Below, in pieces: positions 8,477-16,523 of a stretch of 64,000 nt of DNA. The stretch comes from Streptomyces yatensis. GTDB lineage: Bacteria > Actinomycetota > Actinomycetes > Streptomycetales > Streptomycetaceae. A program made the translations under genes and the position numbers. The notes under the pieces were generated by a model that saw only the letters and a list, made by a program, of their open reading frames with translations, did no database searches and had not been told where the DNA came from. Position 1 is the first letter of the stretch; every line of letters begins with the position of its first letter. The stretch lies in assembly GCF_018069625.1 (NCBI RefSeq), contig NZ_CP072941.1, forward strand, positions 10,230,001-10,294,000, written 5' to 3'.

Positions 8477-9382
8477 ATGCGCGCAGTCCGCTATCACGAG
8501 TACGGCGGTGTGGAGACCCTTGTGGTCGAGCAGGTGCCGGACCCGCATCCCGGGCCCGGCGAGATCCGCGTCCGTGTCGCGGCGGCCGGTGTCAATCCCG
8601 TCGACTGGAAGGTGCGTTCCGGTGCGGTGCGCGAGGTGCTCCCCGTGGACCTGCCCGCGATGCCCGGGCGTGATGCCGTCGGCACGGTCGACGAGATCGG
8701 TGAGGGCGTGCAGGGGGTGCGCATCGGCGACCGTGTCTTCGGGCTGGGCGGCGTCACCGGCGCGACGGCGGAGCTGGCCGTGTTCTCGGCCTGGGCCCCC
8801 GCGCCCACCACATGGACCGACGAGGAGGCCGCCGGCGCCGGTCTGGCATCCGTGACCGCGATGGGCGGGCTGAAGGCGCTCGGCCCCCTGCGGGGGCGCA
8901 CCCTGCTCGTCGAGGGGGCCGCCGGAGGCGTGGGCAGTGCCGCGGTCGAGATCGCGGTGGCTCAGGGCGCCACCGTGATCGGGACGGCCGGAGAGCGCAA
9001 CCACGCGTTCCTCACCTCGCTCGGAGCCGTTCCCACCACCTACGGCACCGGCCTCGCGGAGCGCCTTGCCGTCCTGGCTCCGAACGGTGTCGACATCGCG
9101 CTCGACACCGCGGGCTCCGGGTCCCTGGCCGATCTCGTCGCGATCGTGGGCGACCCCGCTCGTGTGTCGACGGTCGCCGACTACGCCAACGCCCATCGGC
9201 TGGGTGTGCACCTGGCCAACGCCGAGAACGACCCCACGCTCCTCGCCGCAGCGGGCGAACTCGGTCGGCAAGGCCGCTACACACCGCGCATCGAGCGGAC
9301 CTACGCGCTCGAACGGATCGCGGAAGCGCACGCATACGCCGAGCGCGGACACACGCGGGGGAAGATCGTGGTCCGCGTCTGA
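8477..9382 (+). CDS. NADP-dependent zinc-less alcohol dehydrogenase / quinone oxidoreductase
   Basis: 301-residue medium-chain dehydrogenase/reductase of the quinone oxidoreductase group. GroES-like N-terminal domain with GRDAVGTVDEIGEGV; nucleotide-binding Rossmann motif GAAGGVGSAAVEIA; no structural zinc cysteine cluster. GGAAGGG lies ten bases upstream of the ATG. It is the first of three paralogues in this window (also at 16.5 kb and 33.4 kb) that share the GTAGE...LGA and TYG.G segments. Two strong hairpins follow. It may lie outside the nicotinate-type operon, 161 bp after the isomerase; the quinone or enal substrate is unknown. Confidence 0.88.
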   Translation: MRAVRYHEYGGVETLVVEQVPDPHPGPGEIRVRVAAAGVNPVDWKVRSGAVREVLPVDLPAMPGRDAVGTVDEIGEGVQGVRIGDRVFGLGGVTGATAELAVFSAWAPAPTTWTDEEAAGAGLASVTAMGGLKALGPLRGRTLLVEGAAGGVGSAAVEIAVAQGATVIGTAGERNHAFLTSLGAVPTTYGTGLAERLAVLAPNGVDIALDTAGSGSLADLVAIVGDPARVSTVADYANAHRLGVHLANAENDPTLLAAAGELGRQGRYTPRIERTYALERIAEAHAYAERGHTRGKIVVRV

Positions 9383-9400
9383 GCTTGTCCCACCGTTCGG

Positions 9401-9430
9401 GGCTTCCCGCGGCGTCGGCCGCGGGAAGCC
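9401..9430 (+). terminator. Hairpin terminator after oxidoreductase gene
   Basis: Perfect 13-bp stem GGCTTCCCGCGGC with its complement and a 4-nt loop, starting 18 bp after the stop. No U-tract follows, as is common for Streptomyces terminators. Confidence 0.75.
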
Positions 9431-9516
9431 CGCACCTCCGGATCGCCGGCCCGGAGTGATCCAACGGTGATCCAACCACCTCGGAGATCGTTCCGTTGGC
9501 CTCGATCTCGCATGAA

Positions 9517-9547
9517 GGCCCGTCAGCTTGCTGACGGGCCCTTTCTG
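9517..9547 (+). terminator. Rho-independent terminator
   Basis: Eleven-bp perfect stem GGCCCGTCAGC with its complement GCTGACGGGCC around a TT centre, followed by CTTTCT. It is the clearest terminator in the window. A second hairpin in series after the oxidoreductase gene insulates the next unit. Confidence 0.8.
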
Positions 9548-9839
9548 CCTCGGCCCGCAGCCTGCCCACATCGGCCAGGTGGTCCCCACCCTCGACGCGG
9601 ACGCGTGGGCAGGACCCGATGCCCGGTGGCATCCCCGCAGCGGGACGCCGACGTCCGGGAAGGTCAAGCGGCCGTGCCGGGAACAGCCGGCACGGCCGGC
9701 ACCGTTGCATCGACCGGGGGACCGGCCTCACACGGGTGGGAACAAGGTCATCCGCCCCGACTGGACCCCGGCCCCGGGGATCGCGGAACACCCGCCGCGC
9801 ACTCGGACCAAGACGTATTTCCGCAGGAGGACTGTTGTG

Positions 9840-10673
9840 ATGACTGACCGGCCCTTGACGCTCATGGCAGTGCATGCCCACCCCGATGACGAGGCCACCG
9901 GGACCGGAGGGATCCTCGCGCGGTACGCGGCGGAAGGCATCCGCACGGTTCTGGTGACGTGTACCGACGGCGGGTGCGGTGATGGACCGGGAGGTGTCAA
10001 GCCGGGCGATCCCGGCCACGATCCAGCCACCGTTGCCTCGATGCGCCGTCAAGAACTCGAGGCGAGTTGTGAGGTCCTGAAGATCAGCGATCTGGAGATG
10101 CTGGACTACGCCGACTCCGGAATGATCGGCTGGCCGAGCAACGACGCCCCCGGATCCTTCTGGCAGACTCCCGTGGAGGAAGGCGCCGCCCGACTCGCGG
10201 AACTCATGCGGCACTACCGCCCCGATGTGGTCGTCACCTATGACGAGAACGGCTTCTACGGCCACCCCGACCACATCCAGGCCCACCGCATCACGATGGC
10301 GGCGCTGGAGATGACCGACCTGACACCGAAGGTGTACTGGACGACGATGCCCCACTCGATGATGCGGCGGTTCGGGGAGATCATGCGCGAGTTCCATGAG
10401 GACATGCCGGAGCCGGATCCTGCCGAGGCCGCCGCGATGGCCGAGATCGGCCTCCCCGACGATGAGATCGCCACGTGGGTGGACACCACCGCATTCAGCG
10501 GTCAGAAGTTCGACGCGCTGGCCGCACACGCCAGCCAGGGCGAGAACATCGTCTTCCTCAAGATGGGCAAGGAGAGATTCGGCGAGTTGATGGGCATGGA
10601 GACCTTCGTACGTGTCCAGGACTCCACCGGCGCGGCCCTGCCGGAGAACGATCTCTTCGCCGGACTGCGCTGA
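9840..10673 (+). CDS. mca: PIG-L family deacetylase, mycothiol S-conjugate amidase-like
   Basis: 277-residue zinc amidase of the LmbE/PIG-L fold. The N-terminal metal motif is VHAHPDDEATGTGG and the second metal His lies in GFYGHPDHIQAH. Length and motifs fit the Mca/MshB group, which cleaves mycothiol S-conjugates or deacetylates the mycothiol precursor in actinobacteria. I favour Mca, but a dedicated deacetylase of another pathway cannot be excluded. AGGAGG ends ten bases before the ATG; GTG at 9837 is an alternative start giving one more residue. Apparently monocistronic, bounded by terminators on both sides. Confidence 0.75.
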   Translation: MTDRPLTLMAVHAHPDDEATGTGGILARYAAEGIRTVLVTCTDGGCGDGPGGVKPGDPGHDPATVASMRRQELEASCEVLKISDLEMLDYADSGMIGWPSNDAPGSFWQTPVEEGAARLAELMRHYRPDVVVTYDENGFYGHPDHIQAHRITMAALEMTDLTPKVYWTTMPHSMMRRFGEIMREFHEDMPEPDPAEAAAMAEIGLPDDEIATWVDTTAFSGQKFDALAAHASQGENIVFLKMGKERFGELMGMETFVRVQDSTGAALPENDLFAGLR

Positions 10674-10686
10674 TCCGCCCGTCCGA

Positions 10687-10728
10687 CCGGGGCCCGGGAA
10701 GCTCATCGGCTCCTGCGCCGGGCCCCGG
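10687..10728 (+). terminator. Hairpin terminator after mca-like gene
   Basis: Eleven-bp perfect stem CCGGGGCCCGG / CCGGGCCCCGG with a 20-nt loop, 13 bp after the stop codon; no U-tract. Confidence 0.65.
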
Positions 10729-10899
10729 TCGGGCAGCGAGGGCGGGTGAGCCGGTCGGTCGGCGCCGGAAACACTCCTCGCGTCCGTTGGCCGCCCGGCC
10801 GATGCGCCGGCCGACGAGTTCATCCAGACGGTCGCCGCCCTGCCCGAGGCGTCGTGGGGAGGGATAGTTTGAGGTGTCCACGACCTGGGAGGGGGCCCG

Positions 10900-11430
10900 A
10901 TGAGGCGTACGGATGCGGCCAAGCAGTTGGGGAGATTCGTGCGGGAGCACCGCACCCACGGCGCGCGGCGCCTGCGGCAGGTTGGTATCTGGCTGGTGGT
11001 CGGAGCTGTGGGCACCGCCTTCGGGGTGCCGGTGGCGATCGCGTCGGTGGGCACCACCGATGGGGCCCCGGGGCTGGCGGGGTTGCTGCTCGGGGTCGGC
11101 CTGGTGGGGTGGGGTCTGGGCATCTGGCGCCTGGTGCAGGCGTTCCGTACCCGGGAGCAGAGCTTCGACATCCATGAGCGGGGGTTCACCCACCGGGTGG
11201 CGGGCACCGCCACCGTGATCCCCTGGGAGGACGTCGCACAGGTAAGTACCAGCGGTGGTGACGGCCGGCCGCTCGCCGACGCCCGGGGCATGGGCTCTAC
11301 GTGCGAGATCCGGCTGCACAGCGGACGCCGGATCCGCGTCGATTCCTTCACCGAGGACCTCCGGGCCCTGGCGGTGGTCGTCCATCGTGCGGTTCACCTC
11401 GGGCAGTTCCCCCAGGGCCGGGGACGCTGA
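10900..11430 (+). CDS. Small two-TM membrane protein with PH-like C-terminal domain
   Basis: 176 residues, not assigned to a named function. A basic N-terminus (1-27) is followed by two hydrophobic helices (about 27-47 and 57-80). A soluble domain then begins QSFDIHERGFTHRVAGTATVIPWEDV, the pattern seen in bacterial PH-like and DUF6585-type domains. A C-terminal stretch RIRVDSFTEDLRALAVVVH ends it. The ATG has GAGGGGG seven bases upstream. Probably a membrane-tethered stress or envelope protein; convergent with the PaiB-like gene. Confidence 0.65.
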   Translation: MRRTDAAKQLGRFVREHRTHGARRLRQVGIWLVVGAVGTAFGVPVAIASVGTTDGAPGLAGLLLGVGLVGWGLGIWRLVQAFRTREQSFDIHERGFTHRVAGTATVIPWEDVAQVSTSGGDGRPLADARGMGSTCEIRLHSGRRIRVDSFTEDLRALAVVVHRAVHLGQFPQGRGR

Positions 11431-11493
11431 CCGGACCCGGGGTCCACGCCGGCACACGATGCCGGCGCGGCGGCAGCCGCCGTGCGGCGGTGG

Positions 11494-12144
11494 TCAGGAG
11501 GTGGCGGTGGGGGAGTGCGGGTTGTGGGCACGCACCGCCGCCGCGACCGCGCCGTCGTCGGCCCGGCCGCGAGCTTCGAGGCCCGAGATGACGCCCTCGA
11601 CGTTCTCCCGCGGCTGGTTCTGGCTGAGCTTGAACTTGGCCTCGATACGGCTGATGACCACCTCGACACCGACGACGGCGCGCAACTGCCGCTCGACGAA
11701 CTTCGCCGGGGCCTGATCGACGGACCAGGGCTCGGCCAAGTCGGCTTCATGCCGGTCGGTCAGACGGCGGATCTGCGCCTCGATCCAGACCGGGTCGTCG
11801 TGCACGACGAACTTCCCGTACACGTGGGCGATCATGTAGTTCCAGGTCGGCACCACACGGTGGTGCTCGGCCTTGGTCGGATACCACGACGGCGTCACGT
11901 ACGCCTCCGGCCCGCGGACGATCACCATGGCCTCGCCCTGGACCGGCTCCCGCCACTGGCCGTTGGCGCGCGCCATGTGCCCGATGAGAGCCCCCTTCTC
12001 CCCGGCGTCCGGGTCGTACTCGAAGGGCAGCAGTGTGGCCATCAGGCCCTGCGGGGTCAGGGTGATCAGGTCGGACGCGCCGTGGTTGGTCAGCAGGTCA
12101 CGGACCGCGTCCTCGTCGGGAGCGAAGTGTTGGGGGACGTACAT
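11494..12144 (-). CDS. PaiB-family FMN-binding protein
   Basis: 216 residues, the usual size for PaiB (FMN-binding split barrel, negative regulator of sporulation and degradative enzymes in Bacillus). Begins MYVPQHFAPDEDAVRDLL, the family's canonical N-terminus. Later motifs are AHMARANGQWR and TWNYMIAHVYGKFVVHDD, as in the flavin reductase-like barrel. The start at 12144 is preceded by GAAAGG on the minus strand; a longer ten-residue extension is unlikely. It lies 104 bp downstream of the MerR-peroxiredoxin gene on the same strand and may be co-transcribed with it, so a redox link is possible. Confidence 0.85.
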   Translation of the reverse strand: MYVPQHFAPDEDAVRDLLTNHGASDLITLTPQGLMATLLPFEYDPDAGEKGALIGHMARANGQWREPVQGEAMVIVRGPEAYVTPSWYPTKAEHHRVVPTWNYMIAHVYGKFVVHDDPVWIEAQIRRLTDRHEADLAEPWSVDQAPAKFVERQLRAVVGVEVVISRIEAKFKLSQNQPRENVEGVISGLEARGRADDGAVAAAVRAHNPHSPTATS

Positions 12145-12248
12145 GGTCGGCCTTTCGTGCGCATGGTGATACATGGGGTGGTCGTGGGTGTGGTGATGCG
12201 GGGATCGAACGCGGGTATCGGATACGGCTCGGGCGCTGGTGCCCGGTC

Positions 12249-13205
12249 CTACAGGGGATGCTCGCGCAGCCAGGTCAGTACCTGTTGGGCGTGTTCGTTC
12301 GGCGGGAAGATCGGATAGAAGGCGTGCTCGACCGCCCCGTCGCGGACGATGAGGGTGAGCCGCTTGAACAGCCGTCTCCCGTCGGCCTCGAACGTGGGCA
12401 GACCGAGGCCGTCGGCCAGGCTGAGAGCCGGGTCGGAGAGCATGTCGAACGGCAGCCTCAGCCGTTCCACGACCTCGTTCTGGTAGTCGGTGTCCTGGCT
12501 GGACAACCCGAATACCCGGCCGGCGCCGGCTTCGAGCAGGTCCTGGAAGTGGTCGCGGAAACCGCAGGTCTCGGGGGTGCAGCCGCGGGCCCCGGGAATG
12601 GAGTTCCAGCCCTCGGGCAGGTCGGTGCCGGGGCGGCCGGTGAGCGGATAGATGTAGATCACCGCACGGCGGGGGCCGAGCGCGTCCAGCCGGATCGCCT
12701 TGTCCGCCGTGTTCCGCAGGACGATCGGCGGCACCTTGGCGCCGGGCAGCTGATCCGCGGCGCCGTCGTCCTCGGGGACGGGCAGGTCCGCGGGCAGGGT
12801 CAGATACTCCCCGCTTCCCCTCCCGGTCTCCTCGGGTGAGCCGACGCCGCTGCCCCGGTGGGCGGCAGCGTTGAGGTTGCCGATCAGTGTCGCGCGGCGG
12901 GCGGTCAGCGCCTCGATGCGCTCGGTGAGCTCATCGATGGCCTCCCGATAGCTCGCCAGCGAGGCCGGGCAGTCGTCGGCGTACGGGCGTCCGGCGGCCA
13001 GGCACTCCAGGAACGGCCGGGTGCGCTCGACGGGGATCCCCAGCCGCTGGAGAGTCCTGATCTCACGCACAAGGCGCACATCGTCCTCGGTGTAGTTCCG
13101 GTAGCCGTTGGAAAGGCGCTCGGGTGTGATCAACTCCAGCGATTCGTAGTAGCGCACTGCCTTGGTCGTCACGCCGGCCCGACGTGCGAGTTCACTGATC
13201 TTCAT
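12249..13205 (-). CDS. MerR regulator fused to PrxQ-type peroxiredoxin
   Basis: 318-residue fusion. Residues 1-70 are a MerR winged helix (MKISELARRAGVTTKAVRYY), residues 70-118 form the usual antiparallel coiled coil, and about 119-155 is an acidic/Gly linker. Residues 156-318 form a thioredoxin-fold peroxiredoxin of the PrxQ/BCP or alkyl hydroperoxide reductase type. The peroxidatic Cys209 and a possible resolving Cys214 are in GCTPETCGFRDHF. A sensor and catalyst in one chain suggests direct peroxide sensing. I chose the start at 13205 because GAGGTGAACGGC precedes it; the upstream GTG would add MIEVNG. Its promoter has the MerR layout. Confidence 0.88.
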   Translation of the reverse strand: MKISELARRAGVTTKAVRYYESLELITPERLSNGYRNYTEDDVRLVREIRTLQRLGIPVERTRPFLECLAAGRPYADDCPASLASYREAIDELTERIEALTARRATLIGNLNAAAHRGSGVGSPEETGRGSGEYLTLPADLPVPEDDGAADQLPGAKVPPIVLRNTADKAIRLDALGPRRAVIYIYPLTGRPGTDLPEGWNSIPGARGCTPETCGFRDHFQDLLEAGAGRVFGLSSQDTDYQNEVVERLRLPFDMLSDPALSLADGLGLPTFEADGRRLFKRLTLIVRDGAVEHAFYPIFPPNEHAQQVLTWLREHPL

Positions 13206-13222
13206 GCCGTTCACCTCAATCA

Positions 13223-13254
13223 ACGCTAGACCTTGCCCTCAGGGGTAAGGTCAA
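13223..13254 (-). promoter_or_regulatory. MerR-type promoter/operator of merR-prx
   Basis: On the minus strand TTGACC (13254-13249) and TAGCGT (13228-13223) are separated by 20 bp. The spacer is filled by a near-perfect dyad, GACCTT...AAGGTC with inner CCC/GGG (13229-13252). Overlong spacers with a central dyad are the hallmark of MerR-regulated promoters, so the fusion protein probably autoregulates. Confidence 0.8.
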
Positions 13255-13673
13255 GCGCCGGTCCGGCCCGCTCGCTCGATTCGGCCCGCCAGGACGCGCC
13301 GGGCATCACGGGGCGGATTCACGGTGCCGCGGAGGACCGTACGCCTTGGCCGGAGACCGCGTCGGCGACCCGGGCGAGCGCGGCCTCTTCCCCGCGGTGA
13401 CCGCCTTCTCCGCGCACGCGGTGCCCAGCCGATGCGCCGACTGCGCCCGCGCCCTGGGAGCCGCGACCACCGCGGACAGCGACATCGCCGCCGCCGACAA
13501 GCTGGTCGACTGCCTCAGCGGCCTCTGCCCGCCAACAACCCCGTGGTACCCACCACCGGCGGCATCCAGGACCTCTACCACCGGATCTATGCCTGATCCC
13601 CGCCCAGCAGAAAAGCGCGGATCCGCGTTACCCGAGGCAGGCCCACTCTCACTCCTCGCGCGATGATCAACTC
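13255..13673 (+). other. Intergenic region with a decayed coding remnant
   Basis: About 420 bp between merR-prx and the helicase gene. On the plus strand 13346-13525 reads sensibly in one frame (VTAFSAHAVPSRCADCARAL...), and after about 13525 in another (NNPVVPTTGGIQDLYHRIYA to 13596). This suggests the frameshifted 3' end of an unidentified lost gene. No family recognised. Confidence 0.35.
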
Positions 13674-13693
13674 AGGTAAGTCAAGACTTACCT
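13674..13693 (+). promoter_or_regulatory. 20-bp palindrome upstream of helR
   Basis: AGGTAAGTC-AA-GACTTACCT: perfect 9-bp arms around a 2-nt centre, 49 bp upstream of the predicted helR start. It is AT-rich in a GC-rich setting, without U-tract, so an operator is more likely than a terminator. The regulator is unknown. Confidence 0.6.
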
Positions 13694-13741
13694 TCCAGGG
13701 ACTCCGGCCGCATAGTGGTGGCCCGAACCGGGAGGAGCCCC

Positions 13742-15832
13742 TTGTTGTCGCAGGTGAACGACCCCGCTGTGCGTCAGGTCGATCTGGAACGAGCCCATGT
13801 GTCCACGCTGTACGAGCTCCTCACCGAGCGGCTCTCACAGGCGCGGGCACACCGGGCGGATGTGCTCAGGGCCCCGGCCGAGAGCGCCGGTGAGGCGTAC
13901 GAGCGAGAGGTCGCCGCGGAACGTCTGGCCAGGGAGATCGGCCGACTGCGGGGGGCGGAGGACGGGCTGGCCTTCGGCCGTGTCGACGGGGCGGACGGCA
14001 CCACCCTGCACATCGGACGGATCGGGCTGCAGACGGAGGACGACGACCTGCCCCTGCTGGTGGACTGGCGCGCGAACGCGGCGCGGCCCTTCTACGAGGC
14101 GACACCGGTCCATCCGATGGGTCTGCGGCGCCGCGGGCACCTTCGCCTGGAGGAGCGCACGGTGGTCGCGGTGAGCGACGAACTGCTGGACGGCTCCGCC
14201 CCGAGTGCCGAAGACGTCGTGGGCGACGGCCCGTTGGCGGAGGCCCTTTCGATGCGGCGGACGGGCCGGATGCAGGCGGCCGTCGCGACGCTGCAGGCCG
14301 AGCAGGACGAGATCATCCGCTCCGCGCACCGTGGAGTGACGGTGGTCCAGGGCGGCCCCGGCACCGGCAAGACGGTGGTCGCCCTGCACCGGGCGGCCTA
14401 TGTCCTGTACGCGTTCCCGCGCGCCGCTGAGCACGGTGTCCTCGTGGTCGGGCCGAACGCGCGGTTCCTCGACTACATCTCCCAGGTCCTGCCCTCGCTC
14501 GGCGAGAGCCAGGTCGTTCTGGCGACCTGCCAGGAACTGGCCGGAGTGTTGCCGGACACCCTGGAGCCCTTCGACGTGGCGCGGCTCAAGGGCGGTTCCG
14601 CGCTGGCCGGTGCGCTGGCCGGCCTGATGCGCTTCCGGCAGGCCCCGCACGGCGGCTTCGCCGTGCGGGTCGGACGGGAATGGGTGCGCCTCCCGGATGA
14701 CGTGGTGGCCACGGCACGCGACGCCGCCGTGGCGACCGGGCTGGGACACAACCGCGCGCGCCAGGTGTTCAAGGAGCTCCTGGCCGACGCCGTCACCGAT
14801 GCGCTGCAACGCACCACGGGCGACATCCTGGAGCGGTTCGACGCCGAGGTCACCGAGCTGACGAGCGAGAACCTCGACCAGATGGTGGCGGCCGACTTGC
14901 ACCAGCTCGGCTACGATGACGCCCCCGCCACGGGACCGGCCGACGAGTTCGACGCGGACGCCGTCCGGGCCGGTCTCCTGGACGACGACCACGTCGACCG
15001 CGCCGTGGAGATGTTGTGGCCGCGCCTGGTGCCGGGCGATCTCGTGCGGGCGCTCCTGACCGACGCCGACGCCCTCACGGAGCATCTGCCCCGGCTGACC
15101 GATGACGAGCGGTCCCGCCTGCTGCGCGATCCGGGCGACCCGTGGACCGATGCCGATGTACCAGTGCTGGACGAGGCGGCGAGCCTGATCGACGGCCCGC
15201 CCGAGCGGACATACGGGCACGTCGTCGTCGATGAGGCACAGGAACTCACCGCCATGCAGTGGCGGATGATCGTACGCCGCTGCCCAGCACGGGCGATGAC
15301 ACTGGTGGGCGACTTCGCCCAGGCGGGCCCGGTCGCGACGGCAGGCGACTGGAAGGAGGCGCTGCGCCCACATCTCGGCCCGCGGTTCAACCTCCATACC
15401 CTGAGCGTCAGTTACCGCACGACCCAGGAGATCCTGGACGCCACCCGAGACCTTCTCGCGCGGATCGCTCCGGAGCAGACACCGACACGGTCACTCCGCC
15501 GTGGCGAGACTCCGCGCACCGTGGCCACGCCGCCGCATGCGCTGGCCGCCACTGTCACCCGGGAGCTCGAGGCGCAGACCGCCGCGTACCCCGGCGAGCT
15601 CCTCGGGGTGATCTGCGCGGACACCAGGCTGGACGATCTGATGGCTGCGGGGATCGCCCAGCACGCACGGGTTGTGCCGGCATCCGAAGCCCGCGGACTG
15701 GAGTTCGACGGCGTCGTCGTGGTGAGTCCTGAGGAGATCGTCGCGGCCCGTCCCAGTGGGGAGAGGGACCTGTATGTGGCCCTGACCCGGGCCACCAAGC
15801 GGCTCTGCACGATGACCGTCCAGCCCGCCTGA
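13742..15832 (+). CDS. helR: HelR/HelD-like RNA polymerase recycling helicase
   Basis: 696-residue UvrD/Rep-like SF1 ATPase of the actinobacterial HelD/HelR class, which dislodges RNA polymerase from DNA (HelR also displaces rifamycins). An N-terminal coiled-coil region precedes Walker A GGPGTGKT (about residue 204). Walker B is VVVDEAQELT (about 495), and the C-terminal helicase motifs include SVSYRT and GERDLYVALTRATKRL, with ARGLEFD before them. Start: GGAGGAG at 13731-13737 points to TTG 13742 (TTG 13745 possible); an upstream GTG at 13715 lacks a ribosome site. I could not find the rifamycin-associated element upstream. Confidence 0.85.
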   Translation: MLSQVNDPAVRQVDLERAHVSTLYELLTERLSQARAHRADVLRAPAESAGEAYEREVAAERLAREIGRLRGAEDGLAFGRVDGADGTTLHIGRIGLQTEDDDLPLLVDWRANAARPFYEATPVHPMGLRRRGHLRLEERTVVAVSDELLDGSAPSAEDVVGDGPLAEALSMRRTGRMQAAVATLQAEQDEIIRSAHRGVTVVQGGPGTGKTVVALHRAAYVLYAFPRAAEHGVLVVGPNARFLDYISQVLPSLGESQVVLATCQELAGVLPDTLEPFDVARLKGGSALAGALAGLMRFRQAPHGGFAVRVGREWVRLPDDVVATARDAAVATGLGHNRARQVFKELLADAVTDALQRTTGDILERFDAEVTELTSENLDQMVAADLHQLGYDDAPATGPADEFDADAVRAGLLDDDHVDRAVEMLWPRLVPGDLVRALLTDADALTEHLPRLTDDERSRLLRDPGDPWTDADVPVLDEAASLIDGPPERTYGHVVVDEAQELTAMQWRMIVRRCPARAMTLVGDFAQAGPVATAGDWKEALRPHLGPRFNLHTLSVSYRTTQEILDATRDLLARIAPEQTPTRSLRRGETPRTVATPPHALAATVTRELEAQTAAYPGELLGVICADTRLDDLMAAGIAQHARVVPASEARGLEFDGVVVVSPEEIVAARPSGERDLYVALTRATKRLCTMTVQPA

Positions 15833-15844
15833 CGGGCCGTCGTG

Positions 15845-16453
15845 CTACGTGGAGGAAGCGGCTCCTGGCGCACCCGGGGCAGGACTGGTGGCCTTCCAGG
15901 CGGCTTCGATCATGTGGAAGATCTCGTCGACTGCGGCCTGTGGGTCGGCGGCTTCGCGGGCCAGTGAGAAGGCGTCGATCGCGAACCTCGCGATCGCGCG
16001 GCAGGCCGTTGTGGTCTGTGCGAGGTCGGGGTCGGCGGCGATGGCCGTTGCCAGCGCCTCCGCGTGGCGCAGCCTCATCGATTCCTCGTACTCCCGCAGG
16101 GCGGGCGATGCGTCGATCATCTGCCAGATGGGGGCGGCGCCGTCCGCCGTGCAATGGCGCACCAGAGCCTGGATCTCGCGGCGCAGTGCGGGGATGAGGG
16201 GCTCATGCGGCGCCCGGCCGGTGACCGCCTGCGTGAGGCGTTGCTCGAAGTTTTCGTCCTGCTCGAACACCAGGGCCTCTTTCGAGGCGAAGTGGGAGAA
16301 GAGCGTGGTGACGGCGACGTCGGCCTCGGTGGCCACGTCGCGGATGCCCACCGCGTCGTATCCGTGTTCCAGGAAGAGCCGCAGGGCGGTGTCGGCGATC
16401 TTCTGGCGGGTCGCGGCCTTCTTGCGCTCACGACGTCCGGTCGGCACGGTCAT
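15845..16453 (-). CDS. TetR-family regulator, divergent from oxidoreductase
   Basis: 202 residues. N-terminal TetR helix-turn-helix: KIADTALRLFLEHGYDAVGIRDVATEADVAVTTLFSHFASK, with recognition helix at about residues 40-60. The helical C-terminal ligand domain contains EEIFHM-like C-terminal helices. It is convergent with helR (12-bp gap) and divergent from the oxidoreductase gene at 16524. The 70-bp shared intergenic region carries two short palindromes, which makes that oxidoreductase the likely target along with itself. Confidence 0.9.
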   Translation of the reverse strand: MTVPTGRRERKKAATRQKIADTALRLFLEHGYDAVGIRDVATEADVAVTTLFSHFASKEALVFEQDENFEQRLTQAVTGRAPHEPLIPALRREIQALVRHCTADGAAPIWQMIDASPALREYEESMRLRHAEALATAIAADPDLAQTTTACRAIARFAIDAFSLAREAADPQAAVDEIFHMIEAAWKATSPAPGAPGAASST

Positions 16454-16484
16454 GCCCTGACACTATCAGATACGAACCCGTAAC

Positions 16485-16507
16485 CGTTTTTAAACGCTAA
16501 CCGTTAG
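16485..16507 (+). promoter_or_regulatory. TetR operator candidates, divergent promoter region
   Basis: Two adjacent palindromes lie between the divergent starts: CGTTT-TT-AAACG (16485-16496) and CTAAC-C-GTTAG (16497-16507). They form an AT-rich island that repeats the half-site AACCGTT. Probable binding site of the TetR protein encoded to the left. Confidence 0.6.
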
Positions 16508-16523
16508 TGCTACGGTCGGCGGC

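Larger units (their letters stand above)
9383..9839 (+). other. Intergenic region with two hairpins
   Basis: 457 bp between the oxidoreductase and the Mca-like amidase. It holds two strong hairpins (listed separately) and AGGAGG at 9825-9830 for the next gene. Between them no reading frame looks convincingly coding, and I see no further promoter of clear consensus. Confidence 0.6.

Noticed and set aside
9012..11351. 779-codon minus frame across three genes
   Set aside because: Runs antisense through the oxidoreductase, mca-like and membrane protein genes and two terminators; low-complexity Arg/Pro composition.
13674..13693. Iron box (DmdR/IdeR type) upstream of helR
   Set aside because: Half-sites resemble AGGTWAG/CTWACCT, but spacing gives a 20-24-bp rather than 19-bp site.
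13640..13742. Rifamycin-associated element for helR
   Set aside because: I searched by eye for the GC-rich RAE palindrome and did not find it.
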